64,000 nucleotides of DNA. It comes from Acinetobacter pittii. GTDB taxonomy: Bacteria; Pseudomonadota; Gammaproteobacteria; Pseudomonadales; Moraxellaceae. Shown one piece after another: positions 55,302 through 63,991 of this stretch. The stretch is from the NCBI RefSeq assembly GCF_034067285.1, contig NZ_CP139286.1, forward strand, positions 1,550,001 to 1,614,000. Reading direction: 5' to 3'. The first letter of the stretch is position 1. The number at the start of each line of letters is the position of its first letter. The notes under the pieces were generated by a model that saw only the letters and a program-made list of their open reading frames with translations, had not been told where the DNA came from and ran no database searches. The position numbers and the translations under genes are program-made.

Positions 55302-56096
55302 ATGAGAAAAATTTTAGGGATAGCTTCTCTCATTATATCTACCGGTGTTGTACATGCTGAACAATTAAATGAACAAGAAAAAATTTCTCCATACAGTGCT
55401 AATGTCACCTTCGCAAGTCAATATATATCACGTGGTTTTCAACAAACTTGGGGCAAGCCGGCATTACAAATAGGTCTCGATTATACCAATCCAAATGGAT
55501 TATTTGTGGGAACTTGGGCATCGAATGTAAGTTCTAACTATTTGCGAGATGCTTCAGTTGAGTGGGATTTCTATACAGGTTATATCAAAACTTTCGATAA
55601 GTTTTCGGCCGGAATGACGGTTTTTTATTACTACTATCCGGGAGCTGAAAGCACGCCTGAAACGGGGAGTACCAGTTATAACTATGGCGAAATTGTACCT
55701 CAAATTGGTTATGGACCTTTGACTCTTAAATATTATATTACCTATACCCCAGATTATGCAGGCTATAACTCCGATACGATGGGTGGCCCAGCAGGTAAGC
55801 GTTCACGAGGAACAACTTATTTAGATCTAACTTTTACTCAGCCTATCAATGAGACTTGGACTTTTGGCGCTCACTATGGATATGAAAAAATTAAAAATTT
55901 CTCGGAAGCTAATTTTCAGGATATGAAAGTCGAGCTGATTAAAGATTTAGGTGATGGCTGGACTACTGGCTTAGCCTATACCAAAGCTTGGGATAAAGAT
56001 GGGTTCTATAAGAAGTATAGTAATGGTGAACCCGATGCACCCATTTCAAACCCGATTGATTCGACATTTACTGTCTCAGTTAAAAAAGTGTTCTAA
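55302..56096 (+). CDS. TorF family putative porin
   Basis: The 264-residue protein has a signal peptide (cleavage near VVHAEQLN), followed by SPYSANVTFASQYISRGFQQTWGKPALQIGLDYTNPNGLFVGTWASNV, the opening of the TorF/Gcw_chp family of small outer-membrane barrels. It ends in a strand FTVSVKKVF with terminal Phe. The family function is poorly known; uptake of small solutes is assumed. It stands alone, with its own gap upstream and a bidirectional terminator downstream. Confidence 0.85.
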   Translation: MRKILGIASLIISTGVVHAEQLNEQEKISPYSANVTFASQYISRGFQQTWGKPALQIGLDYTNPNGLFVGTWASNVSSNYLRDASVEWDFYTGYIKTFDKFSAGMTVFYYYYPGAESTPETGSTSYNYGEIVPQIGYGPLTLKYYITYTPDYAGYNSDTMGGPAGKRSRGTTYLDLTFTQPINETWTFGAHYGYEKIKNFSEANFQDMKVELIKDLGDGWTTGLAYTKAWDKDGFYKKYSNGEPDAPISNPIDSTFTVSVKKVF

Positions 56097-56108
56097 TTAA
56101 TAAATAAA

Positions 56109-56143
56109 AAAGCCTGATGACTTTATTTTGAGCATCAGGCTTT
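56109..56143. terminator. Bidirectional terminator between the TorF and GntR genes
   Basis: AAAGCCTGATG (56109-56119) and CATCAGGCTTT (56133-56143) pair perfectly, with A-run and T-rich flanks for either strand. Confidence 0.88.
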
Positions 56144-56163
56144 AAATAATGAATATATAAAAA

Positions 56164-56880
56164 TTATTTTTTAATTAAATCGTAAGCCATTTTAGTGTCG
56201 TCCAGCTGAACAAGTGAAGCATGGCGAGCAGAAAGCGGGTCTTTATTTTCAATTGCAGTTAAAATTGCTTTATGTCTAGGTAACGAATGGCCTTGTAAAT
56301 TTGGGCGTAAACTGGTGACTTGAATCGATTGTTGTAAAGGTAAAACCAGCATTTTCGACATATAAGCCAGCAAGTCATTATGCGTTGCTTTAGCAATTGC
56401 TAAGTGAAATTGAATATCTGGCTCTATAAATTCTTCAACAGTTGTCGCTTTTTCCATCCCATCATAGGCATGTTTAATACGTTCAATATCTTCTTCGTTT
56501 GCCGTACTTGCCGCAATATAAGCAAGCTCAGGTTCCAAAACGCGTCGTACGGTAGAAAGGGTTTTAAAAAACTCATGTTCAGGCGTCGTTTGAATCAACC
56601 AAAACAATACATCCGGATCGAGCAAATGCCATTCTTCTTTAGGCCTTACTACAGTTCCGATTTTTGGTCTTGAGTAAGTTAAGCCTTTAGCGTTTAAAAC
56701 ACGGATTGCTTCGCGAAAGACAGGGCGGCTGACTTTATATTCCTCACATAAATCAACTTCACTCGGGAGCTTTTCATTTTCTGAGATTTCACCAGAAACA
56801 ATTTTTAATCCCAATTGTTGAACAATTAATGCATGTTGGCTTTTGCTTGGAATAGGATTTTTATAGTCAGCTTTACTCAT
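56164..56880 (-). CDS. FadR-type GntR regulator of the sugar-acid locus
   Basis: The 238-residue protein has a GntR winged helix (SENEKLPSEVDLCEEYKVSRPVFREAIRVLNAKGLTYSRPKIGTVVRP) and a C-terminal all-helical FCD domain (EPDIQFHLAIAKATHNDLLAYMSK, and the C-terminal H in HSLPRHKAI) that binds a carboxylated ligand through a metal. It is downstream of the dehydratase on the same strand with 83 bases between. Two matches to the FadR-group operator pattern TNGTNNNACNA in the dehydratase-transporter gap are its probable targets. The likely ligand is a sugar acid or its 2-keto-3-deoxy product. Confidence 0.87.
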   Translation of the reverse strand: MSKADYKNPIPSKSQHALIVQQLGLKIVSGEISENEKLPSEVDLCEEYKVSRPVFREAIRVLNAKGLTYSRPKIGTVVRPKEEWHLLDPDVLFWLIQTTPEHEFFKTLSTVRRVLEPELAYIAASTANEEDIERIKHAYDGMEKATTVEEFIEPDIQFHLAIAKATHNDLLAYMSKMLVLPLQQSIQVTSLRPNLQGHSLPRHKAILTAIENKDPLSARHASLVQLDDTKMAYDLIKK

Positions 56881-56963
56881 ATTTCACTATTACGACATGT
56901 TGAATATCCTATGGTATAGATGACCTTGTGTTTTAACAAGATCATCTTTTTCAAGAATAAATA

Positions 56964-58697
56964 TTAATGGGAATGACGTGGAACTTCTGAGCCTCGGCAA
57001 CCGACCAAGAAATCAAAATCACAGCCTTCATCTGCTTGTAGAACATGTTCTACATAGAGTTTGCGGTAGCCGCCAATAAAACTTGGCGGTGCTGGAGGTG
57101 CCAAATTCTCAAGACGTTGCTTAAGTTCTTCATCACTCACTTCCAGATGAAGTTTTCCTTCATAGGCATCGAGTTCGATAAAGTCACCATTTTGAACTAC
57201 GGCTAAAGGCCCACCAGCCATAGCTTCAGGGGCAACATGTAAAACCACGGTGCCATACGCTGTACCGCTCATCCGTGCATCGGAAATACGGACCATGTCG
57301 GTAATTCCTTTAGCTAAAATCTTTGGTGGCAACCCCATATTTCCAACTTCTGCCATGCCCGGATAGCCTTTAGGGCCTGCATTTTTCATGACTAGAATAC
57401 AAGTTTCATCGACATCCAGGTCTGGATCATTAATGCGGGTTTTATAATCGTCAAAGTTTTCAAATACGACTGCACGACCACGGTGTTTCATCAGTTCAGG
57501 TGTTGCAGCAGAAGGTTTAAGCACCGCACCTTTAGGCGCTAAATTACCGCGTAAAATACACATGCCGCCATCTTGGCGAATTGGATTATCTATTTTCCGA
57601 ATCACTTCATCATTATAAATAGGTGACTGTTGGCAATTTTCCCAAATGCCTTGACCATTTACGGTTAAAGCTTGTGGATGTGGTAAGAGATTGGCTTCGC
57701 CCATACGACGGATTACAGCCGGCAAACCACCGCTATAATAGAACTCTTCCATGAGAAAACGACCCGAAGGCTGCAAGTCAACAATCGTTGGCATGCCTCG
57801 GCCGACACGGTTCCAGTCATCGAGTTGTAAATCAACCCCAATACGTCCAGCAATGGCCTTTAAATGAATCACGGCATTGGTTGAACCACCAATAGCGGCA
57901 TTGACTTTAATGGCATTTTCGAAAGCTTCTTTGGTTAAGATTTTAGAAAGACGTAAATCTTCGTGAACCATGTCAACAATACGCATGCCAGAAAGATGAG
58001 CTAACACATAACGACGAGAATCTACTGCTGGAATGGCTGCGTTGTGTGGTAAAGAAGTGCCTAAGGCTTCTGCCATACACGCCATGGTAGAAGCAGTGCC
58101 CATGGTATTACATGTACCCGCTGAGCGTGACATACCAGATTCGGCAGAAAGAAATTCATTTAAATCGATTTTGCCTGCTTTTAACTCTTCATGCATTTGC
58201 CACACGATGGTACCAGCACCAATATCTTTACCTTTGTGCTTACCATTCAGCATTGGCCCACCAGTTACTACAATGGCAGGAATATCACAGCTTGCTGCAC
58301 CCATTAATAATGCAGGTGTAGTTTTGTCACAACCTGTTAGTAACACCACACCATCAATAGGGTTACCACGGATAGCTTCTTCTACATCCATACTGGCCAA
58401 GTTACGGGTAAACATGGCAGTAGGACGTAAATTCGACTCACCATTTGAAAACACAGGAAACTCAACAGGGTAGCCGCCAGCCTCTAAAATCCCTTTTTTT
58501 ACATGTTCGGCAATTTTTCGAAAATGGGCATTGCATGGTGTGAGTTCAGACCACGTATTACAAATCCCAATAATCGGTTTGCCTTGAAACTCATGATCTG
58601 GAATTCCTTGGTTCTTCATCCAACTACGATACATAAAGCCATTTTTATCCGTTGTACCAAACCAGGCAGCCGAACGAAGAACTTGTTTGTTATTCAT
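56964..58697 (-). CDS. IlvD/Edd family sugar-acid dehydratase
   Basis: The 577-residue enzyme belongs to the Fe-S dehydratases. Expected cluster ligands are Cys55 (ELTPCN), Cys123 (TGCDKTTPA) and Cys196 (AGTCNTMG). The C-terminal GYRKLYVEHVLQADEGCDFDFL is typical of L-arabinonate/D-xylonate dehydratases rather than dihydroxy-acid dehydratase of branched-chain synthesis. Together with the FAH-family and semialdehyde dehydrogenase genes nearby it would form the non-phosphorylating pentose-acid route to 2-oxoglutarate. Which pentonate it prefers cannot be read here. Confidence 0.88.
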   Translation of the reverse strand: MNNKQVLRSAAWFGTTDKNGFMYRSWMKNQGIPDHEFQGKPIIGICNTWSELTPCNAHFRKIAEHVKKGILEAGGYPVEFPVFSNGESNLRPTAMFTRNLASMDVEEAIRGNPIDGVVLLTGCDKTTPALLMGAASCDIPAIVVTGGPMLNGKHKGKDIGAGTIVWQMHEELKAGKIDLNEFLSAESGMSRSAGTCNTMGTASTMACMAEALGTSLPHNAAIPAVDSRRYVLAHLSGMRIVDMVHEDLRLSKILTKEAFENAIKVNAAIGGSTNAVIHLKAIAGRIGVDLQLDDWNRVGRGMPTIVDLQPSGRFLMEEFYYSGGLPAVIRRMGEANLLPHPQALTVNGQGIWENCQQSPIYNDEVIRKIDNPIRQDGGMCILRGNLAPKGAVLKPSAATPELMKHRGRAVVFENFDDYKTRINDPDLDVDETCILVMKNAGPKGYPGMAEVGNMGLPPKILAKGITDMVRISDARMSGTAYGTVVLHVAPEAMAGGPLAVVQNGDFIELDAYEGKLHLEVSDEELKQRLENLAPPAPPSFIGGYRKLYVEHVLQADEGCDFDFLVGCRGSEVPRHSH

Positions 58698-58711
58698 ACA
58701 AATTTCCCTAT

Positions 58712-58724
58712 ATAGTATTACTAT
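58712..58724. promoter_or_regulatory. FadR-type operator 1
   Basis: ATAGTATTACTAT is a 13-base palindrome (arms ATAGTA/TACTAT) that fits TNGTNNNACNA. It lies 15 bases upstream of the dehydratase start. Confidence 0.75.
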
Positions 58725-58784
58725 TAGAACTAATTAAATTAAAAATACACCATAAATTTTATTTTTAAAAGGTTTGAAATTTAA

Positions 58785-58797
58785 ATAGTATTACTAT
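58785..58797. promoter_or_regulatory. FadR-type operator 2
   Basis: This is an identical copy of ATAGTATTACTAT, 73 bases from the first centre to centre, about 70 bases upstream of the transporter start. Confidence 0.75.
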
Positions 58798-58866
58798 ATT
58801 TTAAATTGAAAGGATAATTTACGAGCAAGATGCTCTATAAGTAAATAATAGGAAATGGAGTCGAAC

Positions 58867-60171
58867 ATGGATTTCGAAAAGGATGTAATACGGACGGTCA
58901 CGTTTAAGCTGATACCTGCATTAGTCATACTATATCTGGTGGCATACATTGATCGTGCCGCTGTTGGGTTCGCTCATTTGCATATGGGTGCCGACGTCGG
59001 AATTGGTGATGCAGCCTATGGTCTAGGAGCAGGCTTATTTTTTATTGGATATTTTCTTTTTGAAGTTCCAAGTAATTTGCTTTTAGACAAATTTGGTGCC
59101 CGTAAATGGTTTACCCGCATTTTATTGACATGGGGTTTAATCACCATGGCTATGGCGCTCATTGAAGGGCCGAAAAGCTTTTATCTCTTACGGTTTTTAC
59201 TTGGTGTAGCGGAGGCAGGGTTTTTCCCGGGTGTTTTATACCTCATCACTCAGTGGTACCCCGTGCGTCATCGCGGAAAAATTATGGGAATGTTTGTACT
59301 TTCACAACCCATTGCCATGATGATTGCTGGGCCTCTAGCTGGTCTATTACTTGGAATGGATGGCATTGCAAACTTACATGGTTGGCAATGGTTATTCATT
59401 GCAGTCGGCTTACCTGCGGTTTTATTGGCTCTACCAACATTCCTGTGGTTACCCGATAATATTGATAAAGTGAAATGGTTAAGCATTGAACAAAAACAAT
59501 GGCTTAAAAATGAGCTGGTTAAAGATGAAGCCGAATACGATCAAACTCGGCATGCTAATCCTCTGCATGCTTTAAAAGACAAACGCGTACTTTTATTAGC
59601 ATTGTATTACCTACCAGTGACTTTAAGTATTTACGGTTTAAATCTCTGGTTGCCTTCTATTATCAAGCAATTTGGAGGCGGTACTGATCTTCAAATTGGC
59701 TTCTTATCGAGCATTCCCTACGTTTTTGGAATTATTGGATTATTAATTATTCCACGTAGTACCGATCGTCTAAATGATCGCTATGGACATTTAAGTTTTC
59801 TCTACGCACTAGGCGCTTGTGCAATGTTTTTAAGTGCTTGGCTCAATTCTCCAGTCATGCAGTTGGCTGCTTTGGCTGTGGTTGCGTTCTGCCTATTTTC
59901 ATCAACTGCTGTGTTTTGGACATTACCGGGCCGTTTCTTAACAGGGGCAAGTGCAGCGGCTGGCATTGCCTTAATCAATTCTGTTGGAAATTTAGGTGGC
60001 TACGTTGGGCCATTTGGCATCGGACTTTTAAAAGAATACACAGGAAATATGGCTGCAGGCTTGTATTTCTTATCTATCGTCATGCTTTTTGGTCTGATTT
60101 TGACTTACATCGTCTATGCCAAGCTCGAACGTCAAAAAACTCAAACAGTGAATATTCAAAAGCCTTTGTAA
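58867..60171 (+). CDS. MFS transporter for a sugar acid
   Basis: The 434-residue protein has about twelve helices and belongs to the anion:cation symporter group that carries galactonate, tartrate, glucarate or phthalate: YLVAYIDRAAVGFAHL in helix 1, LLLDKFGARKWFTRILLTWGLITMAMALIEG in helices 2-4, and RFLLGVAEAGFFPGVLYLITQWYPVRHRGKIMG. I chose the ATG at 58867, six bases after GGAG, rather than 58855. It is divergent from the dehydratase and starts a three-gene operon with the FAH-family and dehydrogenase genes. Confidence 0.87.
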   Translation: MDFEKDVIRTVTFKLIPALVILYLVAYIDRAAVGFAHLHMGADVGIGDAAYGLGAGLFFIGYFLFEVPSNLLLDKFGARKWFTRILLTWGLITMAMALIEGPKSFYLLRFLLGVAEAGFFPGVLYLITQWYPVRHRGKIMGMFVLSQPIAMMIAGPLAGLLLGMDGIANLHGWQWLFIAVGLPAVLLALPTFLWLPDNIDKVKWLSIEQKQWLKNELVKDEAEYDQTRHANPLHALKDKRVLLLALYYLPVTLSIYGLNLWLPSIIKQFGGGTDLQIGFLSSIPYVFGIIGLLIIPRSTDRLNDRYGHLSFLYALGACAMFLSAWLNSPVMQLAALAVVAFCLFSSTAVFWTLPGRFLTGASAAAGIALINSVGNLGGYVGPFGIGLLKEYTGNMAAGLYFLSIVMLFGLILTYIVYAKLERQKTQTVNIQKPL

Positions 60172-60181
60172 GGAATAAAAC

Positions 60182-61180
60182 ATGCAAATTATTCAATTTG
60201 AAAATCGTGCAAATCAACGTGCTGTTGCCAAAGTAGAAAGCAACATGGCATATCCGGTTAAAAATATTCAATCGGTTCGTGATTTAGCACTTTTGGCAAT
60301 CCGCAATAAAGTTTCATTAGAGCAACAAGTTGAGATATTAGGGTTTGAATCAGAGACCTATGATTATTCATCTTTATTAGCAGATTTAAAGGTACTGCCG
60401 CCTTTAGATCATCCAGATCCAACGCACTGTTTAGTTTCCGGTACAGGTTTAACTCATTTAGGTTCTGCATCAGCACGCGACAAAATGCATCAGCAAAATT
60501 TAAGCGATGACAGCTCAGTGACCGACACCATGCGGATATTTCAATGGGGGCTACAAAAGGGCCGTCCACCAGAAGGTCAAGTCGGTGCACAGCCAGAATG
60601 GTTTTATAAAGGCGATGGTTCAATTGTGGTGAGACCGGGAGCGGAGTTACCTTTACCTCCATTTGCTGAAGACGGTGGCGAAGAACCTGAAATCGCAGGC
60701 CTATATGTGATTGGAGAAGACTTAAAGCCTTACCGAATCGGGTTTGCATTGGGTAATGAATATTCTGACCATGTAATGGAGCGTCGTAATTATTTATATC
60801 TGGCCCATTCAAAATTACGTTTTTGTAGTTTTGGTCCAGCTTTACGAACAGGCGAATTACCAAAACATTTAGTGGGAACCAGCCGCTTGCGCCGTGATGG
60901 ACAAATTATTTGGGAAAAAGAGTTTTTGTCAGGCGAAGACAATATGTGTCATAGCTTGGCAAATCTGGAATATCACCACTTTAAGTATCAACAATTCTTA
61001 AAAGCAGGGGACGTTCATATTCACTACTTCGGTACAGCTACTTTATCTTTTGCCGATGGTATTCAGGCACAAGTCAACGATGAATTTGAAATTGAAATGA
61101 AAGAATTCGGTCTTCCCCTTAAAAATAAACTTGCTCATACACAAGCAGAGTTACCGATCGGTTCAGTTATAACACTTTAA
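60182..61180 (+). CDS. FAH-family AraD1-type 2-keto-3-deoxy-sugar-acid dehydratase
   Basis: The 332-residue protein has a C-terminal fumarylacetoacetate-hydrolase-like domain (GAELPLPPFAEDGGEEPEIAGLYVIGEDLKPYRIGFALGNEYSDHVMERRNYLYLAHSKLRFC) with the acidic residues that bind a divalent metal. AraD1 proteins of this length are found next to IlvD/Edd dehydratases and semialdehyde dehydrogenases and are proposed to dehydrate 2-keto-3-deoxy-pentonates to 2-oxoglutarate semialdehyde. The step fills the gap between the two neighbouring enzymes. It follows the transporter by ten bases. Confidence 0.83.
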   Translation: MQIIQFENRANQRAVAKVESNMAYPVKNIQSVRDLALLAIRNKVSLEQQVEILGFESETYDYSSLLADLKVLPPLDHPDPTHCLVSGTGLTHLGSASARDKMHQQNLSDDSSVTDTMRIFQWGLQKGRPPEGQVGAQPEWFYKGDGSIVVRPGAELPLPPFAEDGGEEPEIAGLYVIGEDLKPYRIGFALGNEYSDHVMERRNYLYLAHSKLRFCSFGPALRTGELPKHLVGTSRLRRDGQIIWEKEFLSGEDNMCHSLANLEYHHFKYQQFLKAGDVHIHYFGTATLSFADGIQAQVNDEFEIEMKEFGLPLKNKLAHTQAELPIGSVITL

Positions 61181-61190
61181 GGAATTTAAA

Positions 61191-62765
61191 ATGGTCATTG
61201 GACACAACTTTATTGGCGGTTCACGTAGCGCACAAAGTACAACTTTATTGAAAAGTGTGAATGCAACAACCGGTGAGGCTTTGCCTTATGAGTTTCACCA
61301 TGCAACCGAACAGGAAATTAATCAGGCCTGTGAAGCAGCTAGCCAAGCCTTTAAAACTTACCGCCATACTTCACCTGAACAGCGTGCTGCCTTTTTAGAA
61401 AATATTGCCGATGAACTCGATGCCTTAGGTACAGATTTTCTAGAGACTATTTCGCAAGAAACCGCTTTGCCACTTGCACGTTTACAAGGCGAACGTGGCC
61501 GTACCAGTGGGCAAATGCGTCTGTTTGCTAAAGTGTTGCGTCGCGGCGACTTCTTAGGGGCTCGTATTGATACAGCTTTGCCTGAGCGTCAGCCCTTACC
61601 TCGTCCAGACTTGCGCCAGATTAAAATTGGTGTTGGCCCTGTGGCAGTCTTTGGGGCAAGTAACTTTCCACTCGCTTTTTCAACTGCGGGTGGCGACACT
61701 GCTTCGGCACTAGCTGCGGGCTGCTCTGTAGTGGTGAAAGCGCATAGTGGCCACATGGCGACAGCGGATTTTGTGGCTCAGGCAATTGAACGTGCCGTAG
61801 AAAAATCAAATATGCCTAAAGGCGTATTTAACATGATCTATGGTAATGGTGTGGGTGAACCTTTAGTGAAGCATCCTTTAATTCAGGCTGTAGGTTTTAC
61901 TGGTTCTCTTCGCGGTGGACGAGCTTTATGTGATATGGCTGCAGCCCGTCCACAACCGATTCCTGTGTTTGCTGAAATGAGCAGTATTAACCCGATGCTG
62001 ATGTTACCCGAAGCCTTGAAAAACCGTGGTGAAAAAATTGCACAGGACTTGGCCGACTCAGTTGTTTTAGGCTGTGGTCAGTTCTGTACCAATCCGGGTT
62101 TAATTTTGGGCATCAAATCAGCTGAGTTTAGCCAGCTTATTCGTAACCTAACTGAAATTATGGGTGGCAAACCTGCACAGACTATGCTGAATGCCGGAAC
62201 CTTAAAAAGCTATACCGCGGGTCTTGAGCATTTAACCCAGCATCAAGGTGTTGAACATTTGGCAGGTCAAACCCAGCAAGGCAATCAGGCACAGCCACAA
62301 CTGTTTAAAGCTGATGTGGAGCTGTTATTGGCAGGTGATCAGCTTTTACAAGAAGAAATCTTTGGGCCAGCGACTGTCATCATTGAGGTTGAAGATAAAG
62401 CCCAACTCATTCAAGCCCTACAAAGCATGAATGGACAGCTGACTGCAACTTTAATTGCCGATGAAGCAGACTTAACCGAGTTTGCAGATGTGGTTCCTGT
62501 GCTAGAAGAAAAAGCAGGCCGATTACTCATCAATGGCTACCCAACAGGTGTTGAAGTATGTGATGCCATGGTACACGGCGGACCATACCCAGCGACTTCT
62601 GATGCAAGAGGTACATCAGTTGGAACCTTAGCCATTGACCGTTATTTGCGCCCAGTCTGTTACCAAAACTATCCGCAAAGTTTATTGCCGGAAGCCTTAA
62701 AAGACAGCAACCCATTGCAGATTTTAAGACTGGTCAATGGTGAGATGACCAAAGCAGCGATCTAA
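61191..62765 (+). CDS. 2,5-dioxovalerate (2-oxoglutarate semialdehyde) dehydrogenase
   Basis: The 524-residue aldehyde dehydrogenase has the longer form typical of NADP-linked 2-oxoglutarate semialdehyde dehydrogenases: GPVAVFGASNFPLAFSTAGGDTASALAAG, VGFTGSLRGG, FAEMSSINPMLML in place of the usual ELGGK, and catalytic Cys299 in GCGQFCTNPG. It completes the route to 2-oxoglutarate. It is the last gene of the operon and ends at a convergent terminator. Confidence 0.9.
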   Translation: MVIGHNFIGGSRSAQSTTLLKSVNATTGEALPYEFHHATEQEINQACEAASQAFKTYRHTSPEQRAAFLENIADELDALGTDFLETISQETALPLARLQGERGRTSGQMRLFAKVLRRGDFLGARIDTALPERQPLPRPDLRQIKIGVGPVAVFGASNFPLAFSTAGGDTASALAAGCSVVVKAHSGHMATADFVAQAIERAVEKSNMPKGVFNMIYGNGVGEPLVKHPLIQAVGFTGSLRGGRALCDMAAARPQPIPVFAEMSSINPMLMLPEALKNRGEKIAQDLADSVVLGCGQFCTNPGLILGIKSAEFSQLIRNLTEIMGGKPAQTMLNAGTLKSYTAGLEHLTQHQGVEHLAGQTQQGNQAQPQLFKADVELLLAGDQLLQEEIFGPATVIIEVEDKAQLIQALQSMNGQLTATLIADEADLTEFADVVPVLEEKAGRLLINGYPTGVEVCDAMVHGGPYPATSDARGTSVGTLAIDRYLRPVCYQNYPQSLLPEALKDSNPLQILRLVNGEMTKAAI

Positions 62766-62770
62766 TAAAA

Positions 62771-62805
62771 TAAGAAAAGAGACCACTCGTTGGTCTCTTT
62801 TCTTA
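62771..62805. terminator. Bidirectional terminator, 15-bp perfect stem
   Basis: TAAGAAAAGAGACCA (62771-62785) pairs perfectly with TGGTCTCTTTTCTTA (62791-62805). It lies between the convergent dehydrogenase and decarboxylase-family genes. Confidence 0.88.
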
Positions 62806-62819
62806 TCCTAAAAATAAAT

Positions 62820-63716
62820 CTATAGCGGAGTAGGCAAATTAAGCACGACTTGAGCATCTTCAATAACATCTAAGCGGAGAATTCTTGAGGCACCTAGCTC
62901 ATTTAGCAATGTAGTTAAAGGCCCTTCATTTTTCTCGAGTTGAACATTCTTTGGGAAAAGTTTTTGAGCGAAAGAAAGAATATTGGACTGAACTTCTGTT
63001 CGATGCCATTTCCCATCAACAACATGTAACATAGTGGCTTTGTTGATATGTGTTTCAGAAGCGACATGTTTTAAATTCGGTACTAAGGTTTTCAAGCTTA
63101 AATCTAATTTTCCATTAACATCGAAAATTTTAGCTTGAACCTCTTTTGAACTAATGTTGACGTCAATTTTAGTCAGCCATTTTGGAAGTTGGTAACCATA
63201 TACACCACGGACTCTAGCAATTTCTGTATCTACAGGCAAAGCTAAAACATGCGCATAAAAATGACGTTGATGCATCGATTTCATCAACTCAGCAATGTGT
63301 GGCCCGCGAGCGTTAGGTTGACGTACAACAATCGCAATCGACCCTTCGTTATAAGGGTCATTATCACAAACTGAATAGGTAAAGAACGTAACAGCGACCA
63401 ACCCATAACCCGGAAATGGTTGTAATGGAGTTAAAGCCGCAGGAAGTTTTGCCTTAATGAGCTTAATTGGAGCAAGCATTAAAAGCTGTACATTTGCACT
63501 GCGATAATAAAAGTTGGGTGCCCAGACAGGACCTACACGTGACTCTACAATTTTTTTAGGAATATGGCGGAAAAAATCGATGTTGCCCGCAGCAGGGTCT
63601 TGAGCGACTTCGTTTAGATCAGGGTTCATTCTAAAACGGTCATAATAACCATCTTTGGGTACTTTAACTTTTTGTTGCCCAAACTCAACCTCAGTAAACT
63701 GTTGTTTTATATTCAT
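62820..63716 (-). CDS. Acetoacetate decarboxylase family protein
   Basis: The 298-residue protein shows the acetoacetate decarboxylase fold. Two regions recall the family: GYGLVAVTFFTYSVCDNDPYNEGSIAIVVRQ, and GVYGYQLPKWLTKIDV, where Lys179 is the likely Schiff-base lysine. The N-terminal 60 residues (VPKDGYYDRFRMNPDLNEVAQDPAAGNIDFFRHIPKK) are an extra segment. Homologues in this group are not always decarboxylases and may act as lyases or bind acids. It is preceded by a promoter with a 19-base spacer on its own strand, which suggests control by a MerR-type activator. Confidence 0.78.
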   Translation of the reverse strand: MNIKQQFTEVEFGQQKVKVPKDGYYDRFRMNPDLNEVAQDPAAGNIDFFRHIPKKIVESRVGPVWAPNFYYRSANVQLLMLAPIKLIKAKLPAALTPLQPFPGYGLVAVTFFTYSVCDNDPYNEGSIAIVVRQPNARGPHIAELMKSMHQRHFYAHVLALPVDTEIARVRGVYGYQLPKWLTKIDVNISSKEVQAKIFDVNGKLDLSLKTLVPNLKHVASETHINKATMLHVVDGKWHRTEVQSNILSFAQKLFPKNVQLEKNEGPLTTLLNELGASRILRLDVIEDAQVVLNLPTPL

Positions 63717-63797
63717 GAGAGTTCACCTTTAATATTTAATGACCGAGTAGCTACTTTTGTCTATATCCAGACATGTTAATTAATAGCCAATGTGGGC

Positions 63798-63828
63798 ACT
63801 ATAAGATTAAAGCTAACTTTAAGGTCAA
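63798..63828 (-). promoter_or_regulatory. MerR-type promoter with 19-base spacer for the decarboxylase-family gene
   Basis: On the minus strand TTGACC (63828-63823) and TATAGT (63803-63798) are exactly 19 bases apart. The spacer holds the dyad TTAAAG-TTAG-CTTTAA. Long spacers with a central dyad are the hallmark of promoters activated by MerR proteins. About 80 bases separate it from the gene start. Confidence 0.65.
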
Positions 63829-63844
63829 GGCTTTAATTTTTGAT

Positions 63845-63862
63845 ATGTCAAATCTTTGACAT
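63845..63862. promoter_or_regulatory. Inverted repeat between the two MerR-type promoters
   Basis: ATGTCAAA and TTTGACAT face each other across two bases. This is probably a further operator; the binding protein is not known. Confidence 0.5.
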
Positions 63863-63960
63863 TTAAAAGAAATAAAATAAAAACAATTCAAGATTAAAAA
63901 GATACAAAGTTGAGTAGAGTCTTCATATAAATTTTATTTTTAAAATATGATTTAAGATGA

Positions 63961-63991
63961 TTGACCTTAAAGTTAACTTCAAGCTTAGTAT
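63961..63991 (+). promoter_or_regulatory. MerR-type promoter with 19-base spacer toward the right edge
   Basis: TTGACC (63961-63966) and TAGTAT (63986-63991) are 19 bases apart. The spacer contains CTTAAAGTTAACTTCAAG, an 18-base palindrome with one mismatch. The first 15 bases TTGACCTTAAAGTTA are the same as in the opposite promoter. The gene it serves is beyond the window. No gene lies in 63717-64000. Confidence 0.65.

Noticed and set aside
56891..56955. Terminator between the dehydratase and the GntR gene
   Set aside because: GATGACCTTGT and ACAAGATCATC nearly pair, but the T-run is on the plus strand, opposite to both genes; the coding strand has no U-run, so the role is unclear.
58033..58473. 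A 146-codon plus-strand open frame opposite the dehydratase
   Set aside because: It is antisense to the Fe-S cluster region of the dehydratase, whose motifs are unambiguous.
60258..60863. A 201-codon minus-strand open frame opposite the FAH-family gene
   Set aside because: The sense frame is clearly the AraD1-type protein; the antisense product is rich in unusual residues and matches nothing I recognise.
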